Source of the DNA: Lunularia cruciata
Lineage: Eukaryota; Streptophyta; Marchantiopsida; Lunulariales; Lunulariaceae
Length of the DNA stretch: 64,000 bases
NCBI GenBank assembly: GCA_948567375.1
Contig: OX419762.1
Span: 37,553,034 to 37,617,033, forward strand
Direction of reading: 5' to 3'
Shown: piece after piece, positions 20,808 to 32,110 of the stretch
Position numbering within the stretch: position 1 is the stretch's first letter
Layout of the letters: the number at the start of each line of letters is the position of its first letter
The notes under the pieces: model-generated
Database searches by the model: none
The model's input: only the letters and a program-made list of their open reading frames with translations
What the model was told of the DNA's origin: nothing
Program-made: the position numbers and the translations under genes

Positions 20808-22190
20808 CTAAACAAAATATTCCAATAAAGCATACATGCACAAACAAGTGTTACATTTACTCCTAGACTTAGATTTCACTTTGTTCTTAAAGTGAAAGTC
20901 CCTTGACCTTCTATGATAGAACTTCAACTTATCAAGGTTAGTACTCTCAGAGTATCTTTTTTCCAACTCCATGAGATCATACATGTAATTGCACCACACC
21001 TCCTCTATGGAAGATCCAAAGTACTTAGGCAAGAACTTTTTCTGCACTCTCTTGAATTGAATGGAATCAAACAACATTATCCAATCACCTTCCTTGAAGG
21101 GATCTCCCTTCTTCTTGACTTGCCTCTTGTCCTAACTCTTCTTTTGTTTCCTTTGAGTTTGTTCCACTTGAACCATAGCAATTTCTCTTGCCTCCTTAAA
21201 TTCCATGAGTTGATCCTTCATAGACTTCTTTGTATTGCCTCTTTGTACCTTCTTCAATTTCCTATGAATGCTTTGAAAAGTAGGAAGCTCAAAGTGAATT
21301 GTCAAGTAGATTCAATACCATATACCACATGAAATAGAGAGAATCTGATGGATGTCTTCATGGTTTTCATATATTCTCATAGAATTAGATGAATACTCCT
21401 GACTCAATGATGTTTAACCTCTTCTATTTATGCATCTTTGGCCAACATCATGCATGAGGTTTGATTGGTTTGCTCCACCAAACCATTGGGGTTAGCTTAT
21501 AGGATGTGGTCATAAATGTGTGATATAGAAATGGTTGTAGTGATGCTTCTTATAAATTGTCCTCCTCTATCCCAAACTAACTCCAAAGGGCAACCAAACC
21601 TAATGATAATGTATTCATAAAGAAATGTACCAACTTCATCTTTATTCTTACCTCCCAATGGTCTACCCTCAACCCACTTGGTAAGGTAATCAATTACTAT
21701 CTCAATATATTAATTGTTCTTGGGGTTCTATTGAGAGGACCTAAAGTCAATTCCACACTTCTCAAAAGGTCTTAATAATAGAATTGATATAAGAGGTAGA
21801 ATGGATATAGACTTTCTAGCAAAAGCTTGACAAACATTACAAGTTTTGCAATAATCAAGATAATCATTGAAAATCCTCTTCCATGATATCTTGCATCTAG
21901 AATCTTGAAAGTGGTCATCTTTCTTGCAAAGTGCCTCCCACATAGTAACCATCTTGAAATTCCTTCATGAATAGGATAAACTTCTCCTTACCCACTACTC
22001 TTTGAAGTAGTACATCTGCTCCTTGATGAAAGAGAATCTACTCCACCACGTGTAAGGTCTAGATCTTACTACAAGGGCCTTCTTCTCCCTAAAATGCATC
22101 CCATTTGGGTAGTTACCTATTGTAATAAAATCCACAATCTCCTTCTACTCCATTGGAACCTTTTGAGTGGTTGAGATGGTCATAAGCTCC
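20808..22190 (-). pseudogene. Element G integrase
   Basis: Read right to left. A zinc domain with YCKTCNVCQ (21728-21952 frame) is followed by PFEKCGIDFRSSQ, the usual start of the core. Then DYLTKWVEGRPL, EYIIIRFGCPLELVWDRGGQF with the second catalytic D in WDRG (about 21540-21700), and a C-terminal module at 20808-21077 reading GDWIMLFDSIQFK then LPKYFG and YDLMELE, like the GPY/F region. Several stops are present. There is no chromodomain after it. Its far end meets LTR fragment Y at 20753. Confidence 0.75.
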
Positions 22191-22195
22191 TCATC

Positions 22196-22774
22196 TTTAA
22201 TCTTCCAAGGACAATAGAAAGCACAAGAGAGACACAAGATTTCATTCCTCAATACTCTGATGTTGTAAAGAGCACTTTGCCTTTATTATATAGCAAAAAG
22301 ATCCACTCAAATGGAACTACACCATTGGAATAAATACATGGATTGGTGATATGTCAGCAAGCTCCACTCTAGATTAGCTACATAGATTGGAGACGTATTG
22401 AGCCTTATCCTATTTGGTTTGTCAAACAAGTTTGACAAAAGGGAATCTTTGGAGAATCTTCTAATAAGAAGCTCAAAATAGCATAGATGAGGTATCATTG
22501 GAAAGCTCTTGATGAGATAAAAATGAAAAAAAAGCAATACCTTCTTCCCTAGAGGGAGAGGAATACTCCATCTTTTGAGGCCTAACTATTTGTTTAGGCT
22601 TCCAAAATTGACTTTGAAGTTTTCAAGGTATTTTTTACCTTTGCACTATTAGTGAAAGTACTCTTTTGGTTACATCTTTATTTGATATACTTGCACCATC
22701 ATATACAAAATCTCTAAATATATTACCAAACCAATTTTCACCTCTAGATAATATATCTAGCTAATGGTGTTATA
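22196..22774 (-). repeat. Element E 3' LTR (family 2)
   Basis: Aligns along its length with the family-2 LTRs at 35422, 35957, 41641 and 62912: TTATATAGCAAA promoter region, GTTTGTCAAACAAG, CCTAACTATTTGTTTAGGC and ATCTAGCTAATGG near the outer end. The terminal TG and CA have mutated. Confidence 0.85.
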
Positions 22775-24507
22775 AACCTCTCTCTTTTAAGATATAATAT
22801 CCTTGTTGCAAAGCTATTGCTCAAAAGATTGCATTAGCACCACTGCATTGGTAAATTTAGTTGTAGGCTCTCATTTTACCTCATAAAATAAGTACACTTT
22901 TCAATGTATGAGATATTCTACACATGGATGGTGGGTACTATGGATATGTTTCTTCAGATTCCTTTGTGTCATCAATGGAGTGTTGGACAAGTTCAAGCTT
23001 CTTGTATGGAGGGAAAGTGGAGTGGTTAAAAAGTGCATATCTACATAGCAAGGAAACATGGAATATTGGATGAGGATGCAAGATAGTCCATTACACCAAT
23101 TCAAAGGATAATGGGAAAAGGGCTAATAAAATGAGGTCTAAGCTTACAAGGGCCAACTAATGTGAGGTTGGTTGTGGAAAACCACACTTAATCCCTAATG
23201 CTGAGCTCCATGTGCCTATGATGTGCATCTATATATTGTTTTTGCTGATTTTGGGCTATCTACAACTTGTGCTTGGTATTTTCCACACCTTATTGGATTT
23301 TAAAAACAAAAGTTCTAATACATCAACTCTTATAGTTATTGGATATAACTTTACTAAGCTCAAAGGTATGAAAGGATGTTCTCCATACATGAGGAAAAAT
23401 AGTAGAGTTGTTTAGATGCATTAACTGAATTGTTGTAGGCAAATTCCACCAAGTGGAAGTAAGGTGTCTCCTTTCTTGCTCCTCTTAGGTGAAGCACCAA
23501 GACTTGTCCTTGATAGTGCAATTAACCCGCTCTCTTTTTCCACTAGTTTATGGATGGTATGCCATGGACATAGCAAGTTTGGTTTTGAAGATGCCAAAGA
23601 GCATTCTCTAAAACATGCTAGTGAATGGAGTGCCCCAATTGGTGATGAGCACTTGAGATAGGCCATGGTAAGAAAAGACCACAACTTAGTACAATTGAGC
23701 TAATTATGGAGTAGTCATGTCCTTGGTCACAAGACACACATGAATTCACTAAGTTGGTCTACAAAGACTACAATGGAGTCAAAATTTGATGTGGTCTTGG
23801 GTAGTTCACAAACCAAATCCATCCCAACATTGTGTAAGAGTAGGAAGGGTTGAAGGAGTCTTGTGTGAGCTTAATTAGAGGTTTTATTTTGTTGATAGAG
23901 TAGGCAGCTTCAAAAATACTCCATTATATTTTTTTCATCTTGGGCTAATAGTAATGGCATTTGACTACATCTAAGGTCTTGTCCACTCCATTGTGACATG
24001 CAATGGTGGAATCATGACATTGTTAGGATGGTGGTTCTTAGGTTTGGAGCATCCAAGATCCAGAACTTACCTTACAAAAGGTGAATCCTTGGGTATTGGT
24101 TATGCATTTGGATGATTGAGCTCCTACAATTTGTGAGTCAAAATCTTTGTATCAATAAGAAACCTTGGCTAAAAATCTGGGTTCATTTTGACCTCTATAA
24201 CTAGATTGTTTTCCACAAGCATTTTGGTGAATGCATTTGTAAATTGCTTCTTGGCTTCCACATATCTGATTTTCATGTTGAAGCATTGTCTCCACTCTAC
24301 CCAACAACTATTGATGAGATATGTCTTTTTGTGTCTCAAGGTAGACTAATTGGTTTGTGGTCTATCTTCACTACAAATGCCTTCTTGCCAAGATAGTGCT
24401 TCCAATGCTTGGTTGCAAGGACAATAGCTAACTCTTATTGTTTGATGGTTGATAGTTGTGCTATGTTGATAATAACTTTCAAGCTATTGGGTATCATCTA
24501 TCACTCT
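22775..24507 (-). pseudogene. Element E integrase and chromodomain plus RNase H tail
   Basis: Read right to left. 24320-24507 holds the RNase H end (ELAIVLATKHWKHYLGKKAF, IDHKP). 23900-24120 holds the zinc-domain region in decayed form. 23421-23760 holds the integrase core in pieces (VLITNQGTPFTSMF-like and the AYHPQT-region in shifted phase). 23090-23300 holds the C-terminal module (LKPHLIRPFPIIL-type sequence). 22880-22960 holds the chromodomain remnant, followed by QSFEQ and the LTR. Stops and frameshifts are dense. It joins 32111 when C is removed. Confidence 0.75.
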
Positions 24508-24775
24508 TGTAAAGGATCAAGACCAAGGAGATAAATAAGAATAGAAACTCGCATTGGGATACTTGAATGTGGGAAAACTCCAAATGCGTAGCATGAGCTT
24601 TGGCTCTGGTATTTATAGGTAGCATACAAGGCCCTTGAGAAGCTTCTCAAGAAGCTTCCTTGAATCACTTTCTTAGAGTGCAATCCAAGTTAACTAAGAA
24701 GCTTCTCAAGAAGCTTCCTTTTAGAAATCACCTACTTGGAGTGCAAGCTAAGCTAGTTAGAAGCTTCTCGAAGCT
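24508..24775 (-). repeat. Element C 3' LTR, truncated
   Basis: Starts TGTAAAGGATCAAG (reverse of the LTR inner end) and includes the TATTTATAGG promoter region and GAAGCTTC units (GAAgcTTCtcGAAgcTTt near 24761). It breaks off where integrase sequence begins. Confidence 0.9.
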
Positions 24776-25900
24776 TTGTCACCAACTTGAAGGGTGAAAT
24801 CACGACAATGGTAGTCCACATATTTTTTTTGACAATTCTGACCAACAAGGAGGTGAGACTTGGCTTGTTGGAGAGATTCAAAGATGGTGGTCAAGAAGGT
24901 TGAATTATGAGGAACCTGAGACGGAGGAGGAGCAAGATGAGAATCTAGGACAAGCAGATCTTGGCTAAAATTGAGAAAAGAAGGAGAAAATCTAGTGCTT
25001 GTTTGTTTGGAATTATTGTAGGTAAATTCTATAGCTGTAAGACATTCATCCCAATTGGTATGGTGGACATTGACTAAGGTAAGTAGTATATCCTCCAAGA
25101 TACAATTTGCATGTTTAGTTTGTCCATCAATTTGAGGATGATAGGTTGTGGAAAAAGCAAGCTTAGTGCCGAGTATCTGGAAGAGTGCTTCCCAAAACTT
25201 CCTAGTGAATCGAGGATCATGGTTGGAGATGAGTACATGTGGCATCCCATGATGCTTGAAGACATTGTTGAAGTAGATTTGCACTAAGGTTGGAGCATCT
25301 ACGGTATCAATGGTTGGTTCCAAGTGGATTTGCTTACTAAGCTTATCTACAAATATATGATTGTTGTGTGTCCTTGCTTTATCTTGGGCAAGGATGTGAT
25401 GAGATCCAAGCTCATGTATTCCCATTGAGTGGATAGAATGGGGAGTGGTTGAAGGAGTCTATTCAGCTTCTGGTTGTTGGCCTTGTTGCATTGGCAGCTT
25501 CACACTATCAAACAAACTCTTGAACATCTTGTGTCATGTTGGTCCACCATCATTGGCGATGGAGGGTACCCAAGGTTGTGTCCACACCCATGTGACTAGC
25601 TATCGGTAAATCATGGGCTTCTTAAAGACGCACAAGTTGGAGATCATCTTTGGTTGGTCATAGATCTGGTCCTCATGGATTAGAAGGCCTTCCTTGAAGG
25701 AGAACATGTTGTACTCCTTGTCACATGTTGTAAGACGACCATGTACCATATGGAAGAAGGGATCTTGTTGTAGAGCTGACCAAAACTCATTTTGGACCTT
25801 AGAGTCAATTACCACCGTCACCGTCATAATTGCTGCCAAGATGAGAGGAAGAGACTTCAAATCAGGTCATCGTGATAGAGCATCAGGGATGATATGGAAC
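24776..25900 (-). pseudogene. Element C integrase
   Basis: The main frame 24757-25425 (222 codons) carries NNHIFVDKLSKQIHL, VLISNHDPRF (second D kept), YHPQIDGQTKHAN (catalytic E is K) and LQVGDKASRSF, where it runs into LTR. Upstream, 25600-25860 and out-of-frame sequence around 25490-25600 carry the zinc-domain region (PMIYR, HMGVDTTLG-type and CE-CQ-NKANN). The chromodomain is absent because of the deletion. Confidence 0.85.
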
Positions 25901-27184
25901 CGACCCGGTTTGTACTCAAGTTTGATGTCAAAAAATTGGAGTTGCTCCTCTCATTGATGATGTTGACTCTTTATATGTTCCAAGTGTAACGTCTACAACA
26001 ATGGTTTGTGATTGGTTTGCATGATCACTTGTTTCTCTAAGAGATAATACCTCAATACTTTGGTGGTATATACAATTGCAAGTTGTTCTTGATCTCAAGT
26101 AGAGTAATTTCTTTCAGTTGTATTTAATTGGCGAGACACAAAGGCAATGGGATGTAGTCCATCTAGGGAATTCTTGTTGCAACACTACTCCAATTGCAAA
26201 GTTAGAAGAATCAAAATCAACCACACAAGGTAATTGAGGATCATATGGTTGAAGGATGGGTCTTGAAGACACCATATGTTTCAACTTTTGGAATGCTTCT
26301 TCATGCTTGGTGGTCCATTGGAAGCTTGAGTTCTTCCTCAAGAGGTCAGTCAATGGTGCAGCCACATGAGCATAATAATGGATGAACTATCGGTAAAAAT
26401 TGGCCAATCCATTAAATACCCATACTTTTATAGCATCCTTCAGAGTAGGCCAATCAGAAATAGCCTTGATTTTCTCCTCTTTAATCTTGATCCCTTCCGA
26501 TGAGATCTTGTGATCCAAGAAAGTGACTTCCTTATGCCAAAAGGCACACTTCAATTTCTTGCAATAAAATTTCCATTGTTGTAGTCATCTTAGGATTTCT
26601 CACACGTGATTCATGTGTTTCGCCTTTGTCTTGCTATAGATTAAGATATCATCCAAGAAAACCACCACATATCAATCCAATAGTCCATCCAACACCCAAT
26701 GCATCTGATCTATGAAGACTGTTGGAGCATTAGTGAGCTTGAAAGGTAGAACTCTCTACTCAAAATGCCCATACCTTGTGCAAAAGGCAGTCTTTTGCAC
26801 ATCCTCCCTACCAATAGGATTTGCCAATAATGCTACAAAGATCCAACTTGGAAAAATATCGTGCTCCACTTAGCTGATCAAGCAAGTCATCAATCGGAGG
26901 CAAGGGATATGCATCCTTCATTGTTTGCTTATTGAGCACACGGCAATCAATACAAAAATGAAATCCTCCATCCTTCTTTGGAGAAAATAGCACCGGTGCC
27001 TCCCAAGGAGAGGTACTATGTCATATGAAGTCCTTCTCTAACAACTTTGTAAGTGTTATTTGCAACTCCTCCAACTCCTTTGGTGAGAGTTGATAGATTG
27101 GTCTACTCACTAGAGTACTCCTTGGCAATAACTCAATCTTGAAGGGCATATCACAATTGGAGTGTAATCTCTTTGGCAGATCAT
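25901..27184 (-). pseudogene. Element C reverse transcriptase and RNase H
   Basis: RNase H is in 26114-26365 (VVDFDSSNFAIGVVLQQEF) with TDHKPL-type sequence left of it. The RT connection reads FYR-FIHYYAHVAAPLTDLL, and the catalytic VVFLDDILIYSK is at about 26640-26670. The codon after QMH is TGG here, whereas A and D carry TAG. 26808-26993 has [20 protein letters not shown] and SKLDLCS, with a shift to the next motif. Multiple stops. Confidence 0.85.
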
Positions 27185-27562
27185 TTAGAAACACGCCCGC
27201 AAACTCCTAACTATCTGATCAACCATTGCTTGATGAGGCTCTTGGCCCTCCTCAGATTGTCCTTGTGCAATTGGCTTGATCCACATCGCCAATACATACT
27301 TATCTTCCTCCAAAGCTTGTTCCATGGCTATTTCATTAACAAACTTCCCATCTAGGGACTCATATCTCTTCAAAGCTTACTCCATGGTTGCCTTCTTGGC
27401 AAACTTCTCATCTTGGGACTCATCTCCCTTCAAGGCTTGCTCTATGGCTACCTTCCCGACAAACTTCCCATCCTAGGACTGACTATTCTTAAGTGTCTTA
27501 CTCAAAGGTGCTAGACAACCTAATCAGAAATTCACACCTTGGTGTTGTACTTGAATTTGTCG
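27185..27562 (-). pseudogene. Element C PR-RT linker with three 60-bp repeats
   Basis: Minus-strand frame from about 27480 to 27185. Three DGKF-...-EQAL-...-DES units lie at about 27300-27478, then PIAQGQSEEGQEPHQAMVDQIV leading into RT. This is the same arrangement as in A, B and D. Confidence 0.85.
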
Positions 27563-27952
27563 TCAGGTCCAATCAAATTGAACCTTATGACATTCAAGCC
27601 AAGGTAGACCTAGAATGATATCATAGTGTAGAGGTGCCACTACAAACCTCATACACTCCAAATACTCATTCCCAATCTTGAAGGTAACAAGATGCAAGGT
27701 ACTAAATGCAGAACCCTTTCTACCATCCACCATCATCAATCTATTTCCAATTATTTGCTTGATAAGAATACACAATTCCTTTGCTACTTTCATAGACATG
27801 CAATTCTTTGAACTTCCAAAATCAACCAAAATCCTACAACTTTGATTAGATAGCGTACCTTGAAAGTGAAGCAAACTTGCATAGGTCAAGTTTTCAATCC
27901 CATTGGAACAAATCAAGCTCCCAATATGCAAGATTCCTATTTCCCTAATCAT
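27563..27952 (-). pseudogene. Element C protease
   Basis: A 129-codon frame: GSLICSNGIENLTYASLLHF, then ILVDFGSSKNC (catalytic D-S-G changed to D-F-G), and [10 protein letters not shown] near the end. It follows a deletion that removed the CCHC knuckle of gag. The aspartic-protease fold is recognisable from these two motifs and from identity to B and D. Confidence 0.85.
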
Positions 27953-28233
27953 TCCTATTGGGAACGTTTGACCAACCGCATGGCTTCCTCCAAGTGTTGT
28001 GGCTCTTGCATGGTTACCTCTAATTTGGTTCTTGACTTCAAGCCACTCACAAATTGATCTAGAGTTTCACCTTCCAAGATATCTAGAATTTGCATGATGG
28101 TGCTTTGCAATTACATGATGTTACTTCTTACAAAACCAATCTATTTCAATTCTACCAACCTATCCCATGCAGCTTGTGTGACATTTATAGCTTGGAACCA
28201 ATTAATTATTGCACTCTTGAATTCTACCCATGT
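27953..28233 (-). pseudogene. Element C gag, C-terminal part
   Basis: Minus-strand match to B gag 12600-12870 (WVEFKSAIINWF, ATQAAWDRLVELK, DILEGETLDQF). It ends at the left copy of ATGT (28230-28233), where unit W entered. The other gag part resumes at 31116. Confidence 0.85.
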
Positions 28234-31115
28234 TGTCGTACTTTTCTTTTCTCTCTTTGGGAACACACAGGGTACTTAACTATGGAGATTGCAGACTAGA
28301 GGCTATAGGTAAACCTATAACTACTCATTTGAACACGCGTGTTGCCTAATAGTTGGAACCCTCCACTCTTGTAACTAGTATTCTTGCTATTGAGTAGGGT
28401 AGTGACTGGCAACCTAACCTATCATCACAACATGCACTCATGGTCTGTTGGTTATCACTTCCAACATAACCAAGAAGAAATACACAACACTCCTAGAATG
28501 AAAGAACCTAAGTGCAATGCCTACACACCAATCCAAACCAATTGGGCGTACAAATAAGCATGCAAGTATAGAGAGTATCCAATCATAGGAATGCAGCAAT
28601 AACTCTTTGTGCTTTTTGGTTGGAAAAGAGCTTCAGAGCCTTTGTGCTTTGTCATCAAGCCTATTTCAACCTGTACTCCAAGTCTCCTCTAAGTTGTAAT
28701 TCAGATCTCAACAAATTCCTACTCCATGTGGGGATTTCCTATGTCTTCTTGAAGGGGAAATGTCTGTGCAATTCATATGAATATAACTCTTTTAGTATAG
28801 CTTGGATTCAAGTGTTCTAAGATTCAATGAAAAGACTGTGAGATAATCTTTCCAATGATATAAAATATACTTCAATCAGATCACTAAAACTCCCCTAACA
28901 AGCTCTCAAAGTTTGCTAGTTCTTTGCAACTCTCACCCTAATTTCAAAATCCCCTTTTTAGGGTTTTGGCCTTGGTTCTTGCCAACTTTCCCCTGATTTC
29001 TAAATCAGATGTACACTTGTTCCTCAAAAAACACTCTAGAAATCTGATCTCTCAATCATAGTCACAAAAGTGAGAGAATTGACATTCAATTAGGATTGAA
29101 GAAAGAAATGTTCCTCCGAGCTTGTGACAGTCTTTTTAATAAAACTTGTTGCATCAGATCTAATTCTCTATGAGCCCAGAGCCAACCATATTTTCCACAG
29201 TCGTTGTTTGTGCTCTTGTTTAACACTCTGTAAATTTTGATGGCCTAGTCCAACCCCAATCCCTGGATATGGATTAATTCCTGAGCTGGTCTAACTTGTG
29301 AGCTCTATAGACCCAGGTATACTTGATCCAAAACCCTGAATTCTATATTTGAATAATTCATATAAAAACTTCACACAAAGGTGCACACCCTAACCAAAAA
29401 CAAGATTGGAAATTTTCATAAGGTATCTCAAGCCACAACTTGGGGAGTGACCAAAACTCCAAACCTGATCACTAGCTCTTCTCCATCACCTTACACCTCA
29501 AGAGCTTCAACTTCAATCAACCAGATATGATTTTAGATTGATCCAAAACTAAAATTTCTTATGCTCAGTACTCTTATCACTTTGTCTTCTCTCCAATTCC
29601 ATTGATAGATAGTGAAAATGTCTCAAGAAGCTTCCTCAATTGTCTACTTTGTGCTCTTGGGTATGAGTTTTACCCTCCTTGATTCAATTGATCATATTCT
29701 TCTTAGAATCAACTCAAATTGTGTGATTTCTCTCTTGTGATTGTAGCCTGTCAGCTCCTCTTTCCAACCATGTCCTTTTTTCTTTGAATGGCCTCCCCAA
29801 ACTCCTTCAATGGTCAAAAAACTCTAGCCTTCTCTCTTGGGACCCAATCTCTTGCACATTTGTTCTTTAGTCTCTTTACTTTTTGACAAATGGACCCCAC
29901 AACTCCACCTTGAAGCTTATGAGCAAAAATTTAGGCATTCCCCAACTATAGAAGCACATTTATTGTCAAGTCCCAAATATGCTCAAAAGTAAGCACCAAA
30001 AGGACAATAGGATCCGGGTTTTTCATCACCGACTCCACAAATACCGCCCCAAAACATGCCACCAACCAGTCCCATAAACCATCACGGTGCAACATCTGAA
30101 GCCTGATGAGAAAAGGATTCAGGAGTGGCAAATTGGGAGCATGGGACATCTCATGTTCACTTGCTTCCTTTGATGTTCTACCACTCACGCACTGCTACAA
30201 CTCTCACTCCCAACGTCCTCCTCCACCTCGAGACTCCTCGACTAAAACACCCCCTTGTCTCTCCACTTACACTCATCTTTATTCATTGGATCTATGTAAT
30301 ACTCCGAGGACAAGAGAAGAGAGAAAACACAGAATGCACACTCAAACATTCGATGCCCCAAGGGAGCACCTTCTCTTTATTATATAGACAAAGAGGATCT
30401 CCTCCAAGGAAGCTCCACCATAGGATTAGGGACACAGATAGGTGACATGTCAGCAAGCTGCACCCTTGGATTACTTACTTGGATGGGTGACCTGTGTGGT
30501 CTAGGTCCTATCTGGTTGGTCAAACGAGCTTTGACCGGAGGGAATCTTTTAGGGAATCTTCCTGTAGGAATCTCAGAATCACATGATTAAGGTACCGTTG
30601 GAAAGCTCTCGACAAGACAAACCAAGGGGGAGGGAAGGCCAGCCTTTCCTTTGTTGGGGGGAATCTGCACATTTTCGAGGCCTAATTCATCCGTTTAGGC
30701 CTCCAAAATTGCCTTTAAAGATTTCAGGCATATTTCGGTTCCTACTCTATTAGTAGAAGTCCTCTTTTGGTGATACCTCTTTTTGATCTGTTTAGTCTAT
30801 CATGTGTAACATCCTTCCAGATGTTACCAAACCAATTCTCACCTTTAAATCATATGTCTAGCTATTGGTTCTAAGGTTCTCAAGTCTATTTCGGTTTCTG
30901 CCCTATTAGTAGAAGTACTCTTTTGGTGATACTTCTATCTGATCTATTTTGACCATCATGTATAACATCATTCTAGATGTTACCAAACCAAATTTCACAT
31001 CTAGATCATATGGCTAACCCTTGGTGTTACAATCTAGCAAATAACCTACCCCACTAATGTGGAGATAAAAATGATAAGTCACTTTTTTACGGGTTACGCA
31101 AACCACAACACGACA
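28234..31115. mobile_element. Unit W: TG...CA solo-LTR-like insertion in C gag (2.14 kb without its own insertion)
   Basis: The unit starts TGTCGTAC and ends ACGACA, with ATGT on both sides (28230-28233 and 31116-31119); copies B and D show the uninterrupted gag sequence. Removing the nested solo LTR (30295-31031 plus 5 bp) leaves about 2,140 bp. It has no pol motif, and short frames such as 28620-28820 have no match I know. TG/CA ends, a small terminal inverted repeat and a short target duplication fit a solo LTR of an otherwise absent retroelement. G has no visible LTR and could be that family, but nothing proves it. Orientation is not determined. Confidence 0.7.
30295..31031 (-). repeat. 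Family-2 solo LTR inside W, with duplicated outer end
   Basis: TGTAATACTCC...GGTGTTACA is flanked by perfect ATCTA (30290-30294 and 31032-31036). It is about 140 bp longer than other family-2 LTRs because the outer end is present twice (30731-30886 and 30887-31031, period 156, both with TATTAGTAGAAG and CTCTTTTGGTGATAC). A TATA-like TTATATAGACAAAG lies near 30379. No internal region is attached. Confidence 0.9.
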
Positions 31116-31500
31116 ATGTCAAGATTGGTGCAACAATTTGGCATTTTTCTTACTCCACTTGGAATCTTTACCATAGCTTTGCTACTCCATCCAATTGGCT
31201 AAAATCCAAGAGAATTTGGTTTTGCTTGTCTTGTAGATTGGTAGCTTCAAAATAATGTTCATAGTCAAACACAAAATTCTCCACTTCACCCAGAAGATTC
31301 TTGCCTTCAATACCTTGGGTTTAGGGAATAGGATTCAACAATCTTCTCTTTCTCAAATTGGTACTCTCTTGACGTGCTCTTGTTATTGAAGATCTCGTCC
31401 ATCCAACAATTGAGTAAAGTGGCTTGGTTTGTTGCTGCATAGCAAAGATAACATCGGGTATTCCCACCATGGTTGCTACTCTATCACACCATCTCTAATC
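31116..31500 (-). pseudogene. Element C gag, N-terminal part
   Basis: Minus-strand gag start (ATGGTGGGAATACCCGATG near 31470) with QQQTKPLYSIVGW-type sequence, KPKVLKARIF and FVFDYEHYFEATNLQDKQ, ending at the right copy of ATGT. Frameshifts are present. It matches B 12243-12600. Confidence 0.8.
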
Positions 31501-31691
31501 TATCTAATTTATTAACACATAGAAGCAACACGTCCATCATTCTCCATAAGTTACCACCGGAAGCACCAAGGGTTCCTTAGATATGGTGATCATATGCATA
31601 AAATCTTGTTTAAAGTGTGAGGTGATAAATTGCATGAAATGATACTTAGGTAGTACTTGGACATAGAAATCCATTCTTGCTTTGCTACCAA

Positions 31692-32110
31692 TGTAAAAGA
31701 TACAAGACTAAGGAGAGAAATAGGAGAATGGAAACTCACATTGGGATACTTGAATGTGGGAAAACTCCAAATGCCTAGCATGAGCTTTTGCTTTGGTATT
31801 TATAAGTAGCATACAAGGCCCTTGAGAAACTTCTCAAGAAGTTTCTCAAGTCTCTTTCTCAGAGCGCAAGCCAAGTTAACCAGGAAGCTTCTCAAGAAGC
31901 TTCCTTCTAGAAGCCACCTACTTGGCATGCAAGCTAAGCTAGTTAGAAGCTTCTAGAAGCTTATAACTAAAAGGTAGTTTCTAAAAGGAAGCTAGTCTGG
32001 AAGCTTCTTAAGAAGCTTTCTAGAGGCTTCTAGAATATGCTTGGCTAATTTGGCTTATTTTCTACTTCCTTAACCTTACTAACTATGTTGTTAAACTCCA
32101 TACTGTTACA
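31692..32110 (-). repeat. Element C 5' LTR
   Basis: TGTAAAAGATAC...ACTGTTACA (reverse of a family-1 LTR), preceded on its inner side by TGCTACCAA, a mutated primer site (31676-31691). Heat-shock-like GAAgcTTCtaGAAgcTTa lies at 31946-31963, with three perfect units. Confidence 0.9.

Larger units (their letters stand above)
24508..32110 (-). mobile_element. Element C: family-1 chromovirus inserted in E
   Basis: Minus-strand LTRs at 24508-24775 (truncated) and 31692-32110. Target duplication ACTCT (24503-24507) and ACTCC (32111-32115) has one mismatch. A deletion fuses the inner part of the 3' LTR directly to integrase, removing the chromodomain, polypurine tract and part of the LTR. Gag is split at 28233 by unit W. 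The CCHC zinc-knuckle segment is missing between protease and gag near 27950. Confidence 0.9.

Noticed and set aside
20754-22190. Copia-type integrase
   Set aside because: Integrase lies downstream of RT/RNase H when the nest is removed and ends in a GPY/F-like module, as in Ty3/gypsy; copia has integrase before RT.
28620-28820. 66-codon frame inside unit W
   Set aside because: No motif and no homologous frame elsewhere in the window; composition is as expected by chance.
30106-30445. Two overlapping plus-strand frames near the solo LTR
   Set aside because: They run across the boundary of the solo LTR at 30295 and so cannot be an ancestral gene.
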